A stretch of 64,000 nucleotides of DNA from Bryobacteraceae bacterium (GCA_025980665.1 JAICXC010000001.1:1-64000), one strand, 5' to 3'. Positions 1 to 12,364 are shown, counted from the first letter of the stretch. The notes: generated by a model not told the origin, from the sequence alone. Made by a program: numbers and translations.

Positions 1-1
1 A

Positions 2-3293
<3,292 letters not shown>

Positions 3294-3294
3294 A

Positions 3295-3549
3295 GTGGCG
3301 GACACCCTGCACATTGAGATCGCGACACCGGAGAAACTGGTGGTCGATCAGCAGGCCGACTACGCAGAGATCCCCGGCAAGGACGGTTACATGGGCATCC
3401 TGCCGGGCCACGCGGCGTTGCTCAGCGAGCTGGCTCACGGGAAGCTGACGCTCACCACGTCTGGCAAGACCGAGAGCTTTGTCGTTACGGGCGGATACGT
3501 GGAAGTCCGCGACAACCACGTCCGCGTTCTGGCCGACGGCGTGGAATAG
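3295..3549 (+). CDS. atpC: F1 ATP synthase subunit epsilon, short form
   Basis: This is the epsilon subunit at the foot of the central stalk. The start is a GTG one base after the atpD stop, and the purine-rich end of atpD (AAGAAGGGG) serves as ribosome site. The 84 residues cover the N-terminal beta-sandwich, with the hallmark region AEIPGKDGYMGILPGHAALL and the end VTGGYVEVRDNHVRVLADGVE. The stop follows directly, so the C-terminal helical hairpin of longer epsilon subunits (about 130-140 residues) is absent. In the known family this hairpin inhibits ATP hydrolysis. Short epsilons occur in some other bacteria, so this is probably natural and not a truncation. Confidence 0.93.
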   Translation: MADTLHIEIATPEKLVVDQQADYAEIPGKDGYMGILPGHAALLSELAHGKLTLTTSGKTESFVVTGGYVEVRDNHVRVLADGVE

Positions 3550-3560
3550 CCCTCGTTTTA

Positions 3561-3596
3561 TTCGCGTTCATTCGCGTTCATTCGCGGCTATAATTG
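3561..3596 (+). repeat. Dispersed TTCGCG repeat, copy 1, upstream of modB
   Basis: The stretch contains TTCGCGTTCA twice in tandem, then TTCGCGGCTA and TAATTG. A second copy with 28 of 36 matching bases, no gaps, lies at 18879-18914. Here it is intergenic, between atpC and modB, and its right end contains a perfect TATAAT (3589-3594). Confidence 0.6.
3589..3594 (+). promoter_or_regulatory. Candidate -10 element of modBC
   Basis: A perfect TATAAT lies 10 bases before the modB ATG at 3605. Initiation at the normal distance would leave a leader of only about 4 bases, too short for a ribosome site, and none is visible. No good -35 is seen. The box is part of the dispersed repeat at 3561-3596. 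Confidence 0.5.
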
Positions 3597-3604
3597 AAGC
3601 TTCC

Positions 3605-4267
3605 ATGCAGATTGACTGGTTCCCGCTGTGGCTCAGCCTGCGTGTGGCATTCGTTTCCACGGCGGTAGCCTTCGTCGTCGGCCTGTGGCTCGCCTACATC
3701 CTCGCGAATCGCGAATTCCACGGGAAAGAAGTGCTGGATGCGGCTATCACACTGCCGCTGGTACTCCCTCCTACAGTACTCGGATACTATTTGCTGGTGC
3801 TGCTGGCGGGGAATAGCCCGCTGGGCAAGCTGTGGGAAAACATATTCGGCTCGCCGTTGGTGTTCACCTGGAAAGCCGCAGTGGTAGCCGCACTGCTACA
3901 CTCCCTTCCCTTGCTGGTGAAGTCGGCGCGTGCCGCGCTCGAAAGTGTCGACCGGAGTCTCGAGCGCGCGGCGCGCAACCTGGGCGCCTCAGAATGGCGA
4001 TTGTTCTGGCGCGTGACTGTGCCTTTGGCGCGCCGCTCGGTCTTAGCCGCTGTCGCGCTGGCGTTCGCCCGATCACTGGGAGATTTCGGGGTCACGCTCA
4101 TGGTGGCGGGCAACATTCCCGGACGCACGCAGACGGCTGCGGTCGCCATTTACGACGCCTACGAAGCCGGTAACACGATGGTGGCGCGCACTTTGGTTCT
4201 GGTGATCTCGGCCATCGCGCTACTGATCCTGACCCTTGCTAATCGACTAAACCCGCGCGGAACATGA
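3605..4267 (+). CDS. modB: Molybdate ABC transporter permease ModB
   Basis: This is the inner-membrane channel subunit of the molybdate importer. The 220 residues have five or so hydrophobic segments, starting with FPLWLSLRVAFVSTAVAFVV. It has the EAA signature region that docks the ATPase (ERAARNLGASEWRLFWRVTVP), and LGDFGVTLMVAGNIPG is typical of ModB. The frame is open further upstream into atpC, but the ATG at 3605 gives the family N-terminus (MQIDWFPLWLSLRVA) and lies just downstream of a TATAAT. modC follows after 10 bases. No modA (periplasmic binding protein) gene is present in the window; it may be elsewhere. Tungstate is an alternative substrate. Confidence 0.93.
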   Translation: MQIDWFPLWLSLRVAFVSTAVAFVVGLWLAYILANREFHGKEVLDAAITLPLVLPPTVLGYYLLVLLAGNSPLGKLWENIFGSPLVFTWKAAVVAALLHSLPLLVKSARAALESVDRSLERAARNLGASEWRLFWRVTVPLARRSVLAAVALAFARSLGDFGVTLMVAGNIPGRTQTAAVAIYDAYEAGNTMVARTLVLVISAIALLILTLANRLNPRGT

Positions 4268-4277
4268 TCGTATTCAC

Positions 4278-5348
4278 ATGATCAGCGCCCGCCTTCGTAA
4301 GACTTTTCCCACGCGTCCCGATTCGGCCCCGTTCTCGCTTGAGCTCGAATTTCAAGCTGCCGCCGGCGTCACGGTTCTCTTCGGACCCAGCGGATCGGGG
4401 AAAACGCTCACGCTCGATCTGATCGCGGGCTTCATGCGCGCGGACGAGGGCCGCATTCTGCTCGACGACGAGATTCTTTTCGACAGGGCCGCCGGCGTCC
4501 ACCTTGCTCCACAAGCACGCAATTGCGGATACGTGTTCCAGAACTATGCCTTGTTCCCGCACATGACTCTGCGCCAAAACCTGGAGTTCGCGGCTGAGCG
4601 CAGACCGCGCCTCGAACGCCATCGGCGAGTCAACGAAATGCTCGAAAAGTTTCGACTGGTCGATGCAGCGGGCAGGCGTCCGCACGAAGTATCCGGGGGA
4701 CAGCGCCAGCGCTGCTCTATCGCACGCGCTTTGATCGGCGAGCCCAAACTGCTGCTTTTCGACGAGCCGGCGCAGGGCCTCGATGCTCCGCTGCGGGCCG
4801 AATTCTACGAAGTACTGCGGCAGGTCCGCGCGGATTTCGAGACGCCCATGCTGCTGGTGACCCACGATCTGGACGAATGCTTCGAGCTCGGCGAAGAAAT
4901 GCTAGTCCTGCGCCACGGCCGGCTGGTACAAAACGGGACGCCCGCAGCCATCTTCGAACAGCCGGCCAATGTCGACGTCGCACGATTGCTGGGGATCTTC
5001 AATCTCATTCCTGCCGAGATCCGGTCCCTTGACCCGGGTCGCAATACCAGTAAAGTGCAGATGGGCGAGCATGAGCTCGACGGGCCTTATTTTCCGGGCC
5101 ATCTCAAGGGCGATCGCGTCACGGTATGCGTACGGCCGGAGCGCCTCACTGCCCTAGCCCGCAATGGCAAGCCCGGCGTAAACCAAATTCCGGCACAGCT
5201 CGAACGCACCATCGAGAGGCCCCAATGGATGCGCCTGGAATTCGCCGGCGGCATCGCGGTCGACCTCACGCGTCCGGACTACGAGCGCGTTCGCGACACC
5301 AAGGATTGGATGATCGAGTTCCCGCGTGAATCGCTACGGGTTCTTTGA
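4278..5348 (+). CDS. modC: Molybdate ABC transporter ATP-binding protein ModC
   Basis: This is the ATPase subunit that powers ModB. The 356 residues carry the Walker A GPSGSGKT (about residues 36-43), the ABC signature VSGGQRQR (about 138), Walker B LLLFDEPAQGLDAP and the switch LLVTHD. The C-terminal third (about 235-356) fits a TOBE/Mop domain that binds oxyanion, as in ModC of molybdate transporters. It starts 10 bases after modB, so the two form one operon. Its last 15 bases overlap the end of the convergent porin gene. Confidence 0.93.
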   Translation: MISARLRKTFPTRPDSAPFSLELEFQAAAGVTVLFGPSGSGKTLTLDLIAGFMRADEGRILLDDEILFDRAAGVHLAPQARNCGYVFQNYALFPHMTLRQNLEFAAERRPRLERHRRVNEMLEKFRLVDAAGRRPHEVSGGQRQRCSIARALIGEPKLLLFDEPAQGLDAPLRAEFYEVLRQVRADFETPMLLVTHDLDECFELGEEMLVLRHGRLVQNGTPAAIFEQPANVDVARLLGIFNLIPAEIRSLDPGRNTSKVQMGEHELDGPYFPGHLKGDRVTVCVRPERLTALARNGKPGVNQIPAQLERTIERPQWMRLEFAGGIAVDLTRPDYERVRDTKDWMIEFPRESLRVL

Positions 5349-6686
5349 ATTCCCGTGGAGTTTGACCTCCAGATGCAGGCGCGCACTCGGGATCCAAACC
5401 GGGCCGCGATCCTGGTTAAAGGCGGGATTGGCGATGTGCTGCAAATCGATTGTTGCAAAGAAGCCGCCAAATAGTCGCGCGCTGTAGTAACTTTCCCACA
5501 CGTACTCAGGGCCGTATTGCAAGGCTCCATCGCCGATTAGAAAGTCCTGGCCGCCGTGCGCTAGATAGGACGCATGAACGCCAGATAGGCCGCTGATGGT
5601 GAGCGCCGTTGCTGCGACATCGTCTGGACGCTTCCAGCGCCCACCCGCGACGGAAACGCCGCCGGTCGCTAAGCGGTCGATCGCCGTGAACGCGAAGCTT
5701 TCCGTTTTGCCGTCATTCCAGCCCAGCCGCGCGAACACGCCCACGTTCTTCGTAATCTGCTGCTCAAGGTTCACGCCGGTTCCGTACTTCAGCGTGCCAT
5801 TGCGGCGCGTGGCGGTGACATCGGGGATGGTTCCCGTCTGCTGACCTAGGCGCAGTGCTTCGGCATAATCACCGGCATTGGCGTGGTTAACGAAGCCGAG
5901 TAATCGTAGAATGCCCGGATGCTCGCCGTCCGAATAATGTATTTCGCCTTCAAACACGTCGCCGCGATTGACGAACAGGCGCCGGTCGAACCGAAGTCCA
6001 TTCGCGACCCTGGGTTCCGCGGCGCTCGCGTAGCGCACAGTCCAGCGGCGGGTGTGGAATTCGTGCATCCAGCCCCAGGTGTAACCGCGAACGTCCGCAG
6101 GGTAGTCCCACGCGCCGTTGTACATGATGCCCCAGCCCATGAACTGCGTCCGAGGATCATGCGTATAGCGGTTGTTGTCGAAAAAATCCGTAACCGTGAA
6201 GCGGCCCACCGTGATGGAATAGCGAGTCATCGGGCGCGAGCCCGCGAGCTGATTCGCGTCACTATCAACTTCTTCGCGCTCGCTTCCGAATCCGAAATCG
6301 TGAATGATGTACGCTCGGGCGAGATAGGGCTTGGGAGTCGCGGAGGCGACTCGCGGCAACTCGCCATTGGGAGCATTGGCGACACCGTTGACACCGCTGA
6401 ATCCACGCCCGCCCGCCAGTTCGGGATCGATGTAGATCTGCGTATCGTCGGGCAGCCGGAGGCCCAGATAGAGTGTGCTGGTTAAGGAGGCGTCGCGCTC
6501 CCAGGTATTCTGGAGACTATGCGCGCCACTATACAACGCGGGGAAATTGCCGTGATAGTCGCCGATTGACGTTGCCTGATAGTAGAGATTCCAACGTTCC
6601 GAGGGCTGATTCGCGGCGGAATCCTGGGCCGCAGCCGAACCTATCACCCATGGTGCGAGAGCAATCCAGAGAATGTTGACGCGCAA
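5334..6686 (-). CDS. OprB-like carbohydrate-selective porin
   Basis: This is a 450-residue outer-membrane protein with an N-terminal signal peptide (hydrophobic core ILWIALAPWVIGSAAAQ). The mature start WNLYYQATSIGDYHGNFPA, the WERDASLTSTLYLGLRLPDD segment and the many alternating aromatic/polar strands fit the OprB carbohydrate porin group. Such porins let sugars or small solutes diffuse across the outer membrane. The C-terminus (RLHLEVKLHGNSKNP) does not end in the classical terminal Phe. The likely start is TTG at 6686. It is the last gene of a minus-strand run after the LysE exporter and the frameshifted membrane protein, and it converges on modC with a 15-base overlap. The substrate cannot be told from the sequence. 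Confidence 0.7.
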   Translation of the reverse strand: MRVNILWIALAPWVIGSAAAQDSAANQPSERWNLYYQATSIGDYHGNFPALYSGAHSLQNTWERDASLTSTLYLGLRLPDDTQIYIDPELAGGRGFSGVNGVANAPNGELPRVASATPKPYLARAYIIHDFGFGSEREEVDSDANQLAGSRPMTRYSITVGRFTVTDFFDNNRYTHDPRTQFMGWGIMYNGAWDYPADVRGYTWGWMHEFHTRRWTVRYASAAEPRVANGLRFDRRLFVNRGDVFEGEIHYSDGEHPGILRLLGFVNHANAGDYAEALRLGQQTGTIPDVTATRRNGTLKYGTGVNLEQQITKNVGVFARLGWNDGKTESFAFTAIDRLATGGVSVAGGRWKRPDDVAATALTISGLSGVHASYLAHGGQDFLIGDGALQYGPEYVWESYYSARLFGGFFATIDLQHIANPAFNQDRGPVWIPSARLHLEVKLHGNSKNP

Positions 6687-6710
6687 TACTCAGGTGTAGC
6701 ATGACCGCCT

Positions 6711-7461
6711 TCATTTGGGAAGTACATTTGCCTCGAGCAACGCCACCCAATACTGGACCGATTGCAACGTAAACCCGACCAGAATCAAGCCGACTCCGAA
6801 AACTCCCATTCGTTTTGCAGGCACATGATCCGCAAACCATTCAATGAAAGGAGTGCACGATCCGAAGATCGCCGTCACGGCGCCCGTGACGAGTCCTACT
6901 TTCAGCCGGATTGCGATCGCGTGTTCCGGTTGCCGCCACCAGGCTGCTGAAGTAGCCGGTAACCGCATATCCGACGGTGCGATTCACCGCTCCGAATAGC
7001 TGCAGCCGGGTCATACGCGGGCGGGTCGCGGGTTTGTACTCGGCCGTGGGCCGCATCCCAAACCGATACGAGATCGCCTGCCCGGCCGTGCTGAGCAAGC
7101 CAAACGTAATGCCGAATGGAACGCCGAATGTATAGGCCGCGCCTACGGCAAATCCACATCCGCGAATTGCACTCATCGACGTGTCATACCAGAACCCAGG
7201 CTTCGGACCGCGCCTGGAAGCGCGAGAAAACTCCCAGGCTAGTGTGACTCCGTGCGCTAAACCGCTCGCAAGTCCGAATACCGGCCCCAGTGGGAGGCCA
7301 TAACCGGCTCCGAAAAGCGCGCCATAGGTGACTCCTCTAGTAAGCGTCCGCAATGGTCCGTGTTCCCCGCCCAAAAGGTCATAGGCAAGGTATAGCGCGC
7401 CGAGCATGTCAAGAGAACTACCGACAATGCTGATCAGTGCGAGCGTGTGCTTGTCGATCAT
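6711..7461 (-). pseudogene. Polytopic membrane protein, one frameshift
   Basis: Two adjacent frames together encode one hydrophobic protein of about 250 residues. Frame one runs from ATG 7461 (MIDKHTLALISIVGSSLDML) through Gly-rich membrane segments to VGYAVTGYFSS. The second frame then continues with AAWWRQPEHAIAIRLKVGLV and ends FTLQSVQYWVALLEANVLPK at 6711. The switch lies at about 6943-6951 (minus-strand GGCTACTTCAGCAGCCTGG); removing one base there would restore TTC GCA GCC TGG TGG. The start overlaps the LysE stop as ATGA, so the 5' end is a normal coupled gene. I do not recognise the family. The frameshift may be a real mutation or a sequence error. Confidence 0.65.
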
Positions 7462-8087
7462 GACCGCCGCAGAGCAGCCAATCCGCTGCCCGCGCCGATG
7501 AGTAATACTCCTGAAACGCGGTTGGTCCACCGCGCATAGCGCGGCTCCCGGGCAACTGCCGAAGCCCTTCCCGCTGCCAGGCCGTAGCACAACAGCACCA
7601 CACTCTCGATGACGACGCTAGTGATCCCGAGAACCAACACCTGCAGCACCAGGTCGCCTTTTGGATCGATGAACTGCGGCAGTAGTGCAGCGAAAAACAC
7701 GATAGCTTTCGGATTGGACAATTGCAGCAACAATCCATCCATGAAGAGCCGTGGCGACGATCGGCTGGATTGCGAGGGGGTCTCAGGATTACCGAATGCG
7801 CCCGATTTCGAGAGAAGCGCCGTCACGCCGAGATAAATCAGGTACGCGGCGCCGACCCACTTGATCAGAAAGAAAATGCGGTATGACGCCAGCAGCAATG
7901 CTCCCAGGCCGGTAGCGGAGAGCGCGAAGTAGATGGTGTTGGCAGACAAAATACCGAGCGTCGATGCGATACTCGCCCGCGGGCCGCGACGCAGCGCCGT
8001 CGCCAATACCAGCAGCACAGCGGGACCAGGAGTAAGGCAGAGGACAGTTTCCACTGGGACGAACAGCCACCACACTGTCCAATTCAT
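7458..8087 (-). CDS. LysE/RhtB-family amino acid exporter
   Basis: This is a 209-residue inner-membrane protein of the LysE/RhtB superfamily, which exports amino acids and derivatives. The hallmark N-terminal segment ETVLCLTPGPAVLLVLATAL is present, followed by GPRASIASTLGILSANTIYF and the SNPKAIVFFAALLPQFIDP motif. About six membrane segments can be made out. The next gene starts inside its stop (ATGA). It stands 15 bases downstream of glnD on the same strand, so it may be read from the nitrogen operon, which would suit a role in amino acid overflow. That link is inference. Confidence 0.9.
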   Translation of the reverse strand: MNWTVWWLFVPVETVLCLTPGPAVLLVLATALRRGPRASIASTLGILSANTIYFALSATGLGALLLASYRIFFLIKWVGAAYLIYLGVTALLSKSGAFGNPETPSQSSRSSPRLFMDGLLLQLSNPKAIVFFAALLPQFIDPKGDLVLQVLVLGITSVVIESVVLLCYGLAAGRASAVAREPRYARWTNRVSGVLLIGAGSGLAALRRS

Positions 8088-8102
8088 GGGAAGTCTCCCA
8101 AA

Positions 8103-10460
8103 TTAGCGCGGGCCGATGCAGGCCGCTAGCAGCTCCGATTTCAACTCCGATTGCAGGTCGTCGGCCAGCTTGTGGCCCTGATGGGTAACGTAGAACACGT
8201 CCAGCGCCTTGTGCGCCTCGGTGTCGATCATCACCACCTCGATATTGCAGCCCGCGAGCGAAATCGCGTTCGCCAGATCATACAGCAGACCGGGGCGGTC
8301 CTCGGACACGATCTCGATGAGAGTGGCTCCGTCCGAGGCGTCGTCTTTGAAGGAAACGCGCGGCCGGATCTTCAAGCGCGACGATAAGAACGGCTTCGGC
8401 CGCCCTCGCAGCAGTTTATCGGCATCCTGCCTACCTTCCACCACTTTACGGACTACGCCGCGCAACCGGTCGACTTCCGGGGGATTTAGATCCAGCGTGC
8501 GGTGCGGATCGGCGAACGTGAAGGTGTCCACCACCATGCCCGAAGTGTTCGAGAAAGCCTCGGCTTTAAGAATATTGAGGCCGAAGCTGGAAATCGCGCC
8601 TGCCACCGAGGCAAACAGAGCCGGACGGTCCTTGGTCAAAAGCGTGAGCTTATAGAAGCCGCGTTCGTGATGAATCTCCACCGCCACCGGCCGCGATGCC
8701 AACTGTTGCGCCAGAGCGAAATGCGCGTCGATCTCTTCCGGTGTGTGGGTGCGCAAATAGCGCGTCGGCAGCCCTTCCAGAAAACTGGCCTTTTCCGCCG
8801 GCATCCCGGGGGCATCGTGGATGCGCTTGGTCACCAGCTCGCGCGTCAGCTCTTCGTAGGCCATCAGGTAGACGCGCCAAAGCTGTTCCATGCGCCAGGG
8901 CGTCATAGCTTGCGGGTTGACGGCGCTGATATCGGCGTAAGTCAGCATGGTCAATTGCTTCAGCCGCTCCAGCGTGCCGACGCGATCGGCAAGTGCGCGC
9001 GCCGTGGAACCGTCATACAGATCACGGGAGCTCATGACGCTCGACAGATCCAGATGCCGCAGCACCAGAAATTCGATGATCTCGCGATCCGTTTCCGGCG
9101 CACCGAGGCGCTCCATCACAGCGCGGGCGATATCCAGCGAAGCCACCGCGTGATCGCGGCCCGAGCCTTTGCCGATGTCGTGCATCAGCAGCGCGAAGCG
9201 CAGCAGCCACGGATCGTCAATTTCGCTCATTAGATCCGCGAAGCGTCCGTCGGTCACCGCTTCGAGCGAACCGATAGCCACCAAGGTGTGCTCGTCTACG
9301 GTATAGCGATGGTAAAAATCCCGCACCACCAGGCATTCGATGTTGCGCCACTCCGGAAGGGCGTTCGGCAGGACGCTTGCCTCTTGCATCGCGCGCAGGC
9401 CCACGGAGGCCTTGGGCAGGGACAGCATATGCTTCCAATCGTCCCATTTGGTTTCCGGAGTAAAACCCTGCAATCGGTCGATCGTGTCCGGCGCGATGCG
9501 CAGACCATGGCGGGCCACGAACTCGAACAGGCTGAGATCTTGCGGCGGCTTATGTGTCCGCAGCAGCACGCGGTCATGCGATACCGTGAACTCGGCGGTG
9601 GACAGACGCGATCGCCATTCGTGGAACCTACCCAGCAGCGTCCCCGCTTTCTCGGTAGATGCTTCGATGGCTTGTCTCACGGCCTGGTCCACAACGCGTG
9701 CCTGGCGGTAATAATCCCGCATCAAGGCGGCTGGATGCTCGCTGATGGATTCCTGCGCGTCGAAGCTCAGTGCGTTCTGGTCGCGCCCGGCCAATTCGTG
9801 CAGCCGCAAACGGACCCCGGAGAGCAAACTGAACGCGGCCGATAAGTCAGGCGTCCCTTCCCGCGGCTCCAGGCTCAGTAGCCAGCGCGTGGTTTGCAGA
9901 TCGCGGAGACCGCCGGGAGTTTCTTTGACGTTCGGCTCCAGATGATAAATGGTGTTTTGATACTTGGCGCGCCGTCCTTCCGCCAGACCGGCGATCTTGT
10001 GAGCCAGTGAGTGGCCTCGCTTCGCCTGGAACTGCCGGAACTTGTCTTCAAGAGACTGATACAGCGCCGTGTCTCCCGCGAGCATGCGCCGGTCCAGGAG
10101 GCTGATAGTGAACTCGGCGTTATCCTCGTGTTCGACACAACAATCCGCCACCGAATGCACGGAATGACTGGGGCGCAGACCCGAATCCCACAAGCCCTGC
10201 AAGAAGGCGGCGATGTTTTCGCGCGGAGGCAGATGCTTGTCGGATTCCGCGAGCAACAGCAGATCGACATCGGAGTGCGGAAACAGTTCGCTCCGTCCGA
10301 AACCTCCGACTGCCACCAGCGCCAGATCCCTACGGAATAAAGGCTCCAGCGTTTTCGCATACGCCTGGCGCACCCGTTCTTCAACTTCCGCCGTCCGTCC
10401 AGCCAGCGTCTGCCGGACTTCCTCCGGACTAGGCGGTGGAAGTACCGCCACTTCCTTCAC
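8103..10460 (-). CDS. glnD: [Protein-PII] uridylyltransferase GlnD
   Basis: GlnD is the nitrogen sensor enzyme that uridylylates PII when glutamine is low and removes UMP when it is high. The 785 residues are in the usual order. The nucleotidyltransferase motif GGFGRSELFPHSDVDLLLL lies at about 52-70. The HD hydrolase domain has EHTL near 390 and LLMHDIGKG near 424-432. Two C-terminal ACT domains for glutamine sensing follow, one at about 605-680 (LTLLTKDRPALFASVAGAI) and one from about 710 to the end (IEIVSEDRPGLLYDLANAI). It is about 100 residues shorter than the E. coli protein. Its ATG overlaps the glnB stop (ATGA), so the enzyme and its target protein are translationally coupled. Confidence 0.95.
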   Translation of the reverse strand: MKEVAVLPPPSPEEVRQTLAGRTAEVEERVRQAYAKTLEPLFRRDLALVAVGGFGRSELFPHSDVDLLLLAESDKHLPPRENIAAFLQGLWDSGLRPSHSVHSVADCCVEHEDNAEFTISLLDRRMLAGDTALYQSLEDKFRQFQAKRGHSLAHKIAGLAEGRRAKYQNTIYHLEPNVKETPGGLRDLQTTRWLLSLEPREGTPDLSAAFSLLSGVRLRLHELAGRDQNALSFDAQESISEHPAALMRDYYRQARVVDQAVRQAIEASTEKAGTLLGRFHEWRSRLSTAEFTVSHDRVLLRTHKPPQDLSLFEFVARHGLRIAPDTIDRLQGFTPETKWDDWKHMLSLPKASVGLRAMQEASVLPNALPEWRNIECLVVRDFYHRYTVDEHTLVAIGSLEAVTDGRFADLMSEIDDPWLLRFALLMHDIGKGSGRDHAVASLDIARAVMERLGAPETDREIIEFLVLRHLDLSSVMSSRDLYDGSTARALADRVGTLERLKQLTMLTYADISAVNPQAMTPWRMEQLWRVYLMAYEELTRELVTKRIHDAPGMPAEKASFLEGLPTRYLRTHTPEEIDAHFALAQQLASRPVAVEIHHERGFYKLTLLTKDRPALFASVAGAISSFGLNILKAEAFSNTSGMVVDTFTFADPHRTLDLNPPEVDRLRGVVRKVVEGRQDADKLLRGRPKPFLSSRLKIRPRVSFKDDASDGATLIEIVSEDRPGLLYDLANAISLAGCNIEVVMIDTEAHKALDVFYVTHQGHKLADDLQSELKSELLAACIGPR

Positions 10461-10795
10461 AATGCTGATTCTCCTCGATCGTCGTTGCGGATCCGTACCG
10501 CGTCGGCTACCGCATACACAAAGATCTTCCCATCGCCGATCTTGCCCGTCCGCGCGGCGGCGGCCAGAGTCCGAATCACTTCGTCGGCGCGCTCGTCCGT
10601 TACTACCATCTCCAGCTTTACCTTGGGCAGCAGGTCTACTTTGTATTCCATGCCGCGATAGACCTCCGTGTGACCCTTCTGTCGCCCGTGACCGCGCACC
10701 TCGGTAATCGTCATCCCATCGACGCCGATATTCTTAAGGGCTTCTTTTGCGTCTTCCAACTTGTGCGGCTGGATGATTGCTTCGATCTTCCTCAT
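10457..10795 (-). CDS. glnB: Nitrogen regulatory protein PII
   Basis: This is a 112-residue PII signal protein, a trimer that integrates 2-oxoglutarate, ATP/ADP and the glutamine signal from GlnD. Tyr51, the uridylylated residue, is present in the T-loop (GHTEVYRGMEY). The PROSITE-type C-terminal signature TGKIGDGKIFVYAVADAVRI is intact. It lies 48 bases after amtB and overlaps glnD by 4 bases. The partner AmtB would be its membrane target, so by gene order it could be classed as GlnK. I keep glnB because the two cannot be separated by sequence alone. Confidence 0.95.
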   Translation of the reverse strand: MRKIEAIIQPHKLEDAKEALKNIGVDGMTITEVRGHGRQKGHTEVYRGMEYKVDLLPKVKLEMVVTDERADEVIRTLAAAARTGKIGDGKIFVYAVADAVRIRNDDRGESAL

Positions 10796-10843
10796 GTCAG
10801 GTCTCCTTGCGGAAGTATACCCTTCCGCACGCGGCCAACTCGT

Positions 10844-12364
10844 CTAAGACTCGAGATTGTAGCCCTCTTCTCCGTGCATGCTCAGATCCAGGCCTTCGGT
10901 CTCCTGATCCTTGCTCACGCGCACGCCGAGCACGACGTCGCAGATCTTGAGAATAATCAACGTCCCTACTACCGCCAGTCCAATCGAAATCAATACCGCT
11001 ATGACCTGGTTGGTCATCTGCCCGGCATAGCCATCCACCCACCCCATAGGCTTGCCCATCCGAAGATCATTGACTTCCTTGGTGGCGAACACACCGGTCA
11101 GCAGCGCGCCTAGCGTTCCGCCGACCCCGTGAACGCCAAACGCGTCCAGAGCATCATCGTAGCCGAACATCTTCTTGACCTTGCTGACCATTAGATAGCA
11201 CACCACACCGGCCGCCAGTCCGATCAAAATAGCTGGCATTGGTTTGACGAAACCCGAAGCAGGGGTGATCGCCACCAGTCCGGCCACTGCTCCGGAAATC
11301 GCGCCCAGTACGCTGGGTTTGCCGACCATCATCCATTCGATCGTCATCCATCCCAAAACCGCCGCAGCCGTGGCGAAATGAGTCGCGATAAATGCGCTCG
11401 ACGCCAGCGATCCCGCTGCCACTGCGCTGCCCGCGTTGAATCCGAACCAGCCCACCCACAAGAGGCACGCGCCGATCACGCTCAGCACCACGCTGTGCGG
11501 CCGCATGGATTCGCCCGGATAATCGTTGCGCTTGCCCAGGTATAGCGCACAAACCAGCGCCGAAATGCCAGAAGTGATATGCACCACCGTCCCACCGGCG
11601 AAATCGAATGCCGGAAACTGTCCGCCCAGCGCGGCATTCAGCAGTCCGCCTTTGCCCCACACCATGTGCGCCATCGGGAAGTACACTACGAACGACCACA
11701 ACGTCATGAACAGCAGCATGGCCGAGAACTTCATCCGTTCCGCAAACGCGCCCGAGATGAGCGCGGGGGTGATGATGGCGAACATCAGCTGGTAGATCAT
11801 GTAGGTCTGATGCGGAATGGTCGCGCCGTAATCGGCGTTGGGATCCCCGCCCACGCCCCTCAGGAACAGATAACGCAGATCGCCCAAAAAAGCGTTGCCT
11901 TCGCCGAACGCCAGGCTGTAGCCGATTACCGCCCATATGATCGAAACCGTGGCCATCAAGATAAAGCTATGCATCATGGTGCTCAGCACGTTCTTCTTGC
12001 GTACCAGTCCGCCATAGAACAGCGCCAGCCCGGGACCGGTCATCATCAGCACCAGCGCCGAGCTGGTCAGCATCCATGCGTTGTCGCCGGCCATCTGGGC
12101 GCTCTTGGTGGCCTTGTCCAGATCGTCCAGCTTCTTGGCGATATCCGGCGGTATCGATTGGGCCAGCGAAACGCCCGCCGTGAGCGCGAACAGCATCAGA
12201 AACTGTAGGCATCCTAGCCATTTGGTCAAATTGGTTGACTTCGTAAATGTGCGAGGCCGGCGGGCGCCCCCGTTTGCATCCATCCGCGAATCAATGACTG
12301 CATCAGCAGACCCTGCTGGCGCGCTACCAAAAGCGCGAAGCCTGGGGAAAGACAGGTTCCTCAT
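10844..12364 (-). CDS. amtB: Ammonium transporter
   Basis: This is an Amt/Mep/Rh-family ammonium channel of 506 residues. Typical segments are LVLMMTGPGLALFYGGLVRK, the Amt signature region FDFAGGTVVHITSGISALV, and DDALDAFGVHGVGGTLGALL with a pore His. An N-terminal extension of about 50 residues precedes the signal peptide (WLGCLQFLMLFALTAGVSLA), and a linker (about residues 70-95) precedes the first channel helix. ATG 12364 has a good ribosome site (AAAGGAG), which supports the long start; the in-frame Met at 12283 is an alternative. It is the first gene of amtB-glnB-glnD, where PII would plug the channel in high nitrogen. Confidence 0.93.
   Translation of the reverse strand: MRNLSFPRLRAFGSAPAGSADAVIDSRMDANGGARRPRTFTKSTNLTKWLGCLQFLMLFALTAGVSLAQSIPPDIAKKLDDLDKATKSAQMAGDNAWMLTSSALVLMMTGPGLALFYGGLVRKKNVLSTMMHSFILMATVSIIWAVIGYSLAFGEGNAFLGDLRYLFLRGVGGDPNADYGATIPHQTYMIYQLMFAIITPALISGAFAERMKFSAMLLFMTLWSFVVYFPMAHMVWGKGGLLNAALGGQFPAFDFAGGTVVHITSGISALVCALYLGKRNDYPGESMRPHSVVLSVIGACLLWVGWFGFNAGSAVAAGSLASSAFIATHFATAAAVLGWMTIEWMMVGKPSVLGAISGAVAGLVAITPASGFVKPMPAILIGLAAGVVCYLMVSKVKKMFGYDDALDAFGVHGVGGTLGALLTGVFATKEVNDLRMGKPMGWVDGYAGQMTNQVIAVLISIGLAVVGTLIILKICDVVLGVRVSKDQETEGLDLSMHGEEGYNLES

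Noticed and set aside
9288-9845. Open frame of 185 residues antisense to glnD
   Set aside because: It mirrors conserved GlnD codons and lacks a ribosome site or family features.
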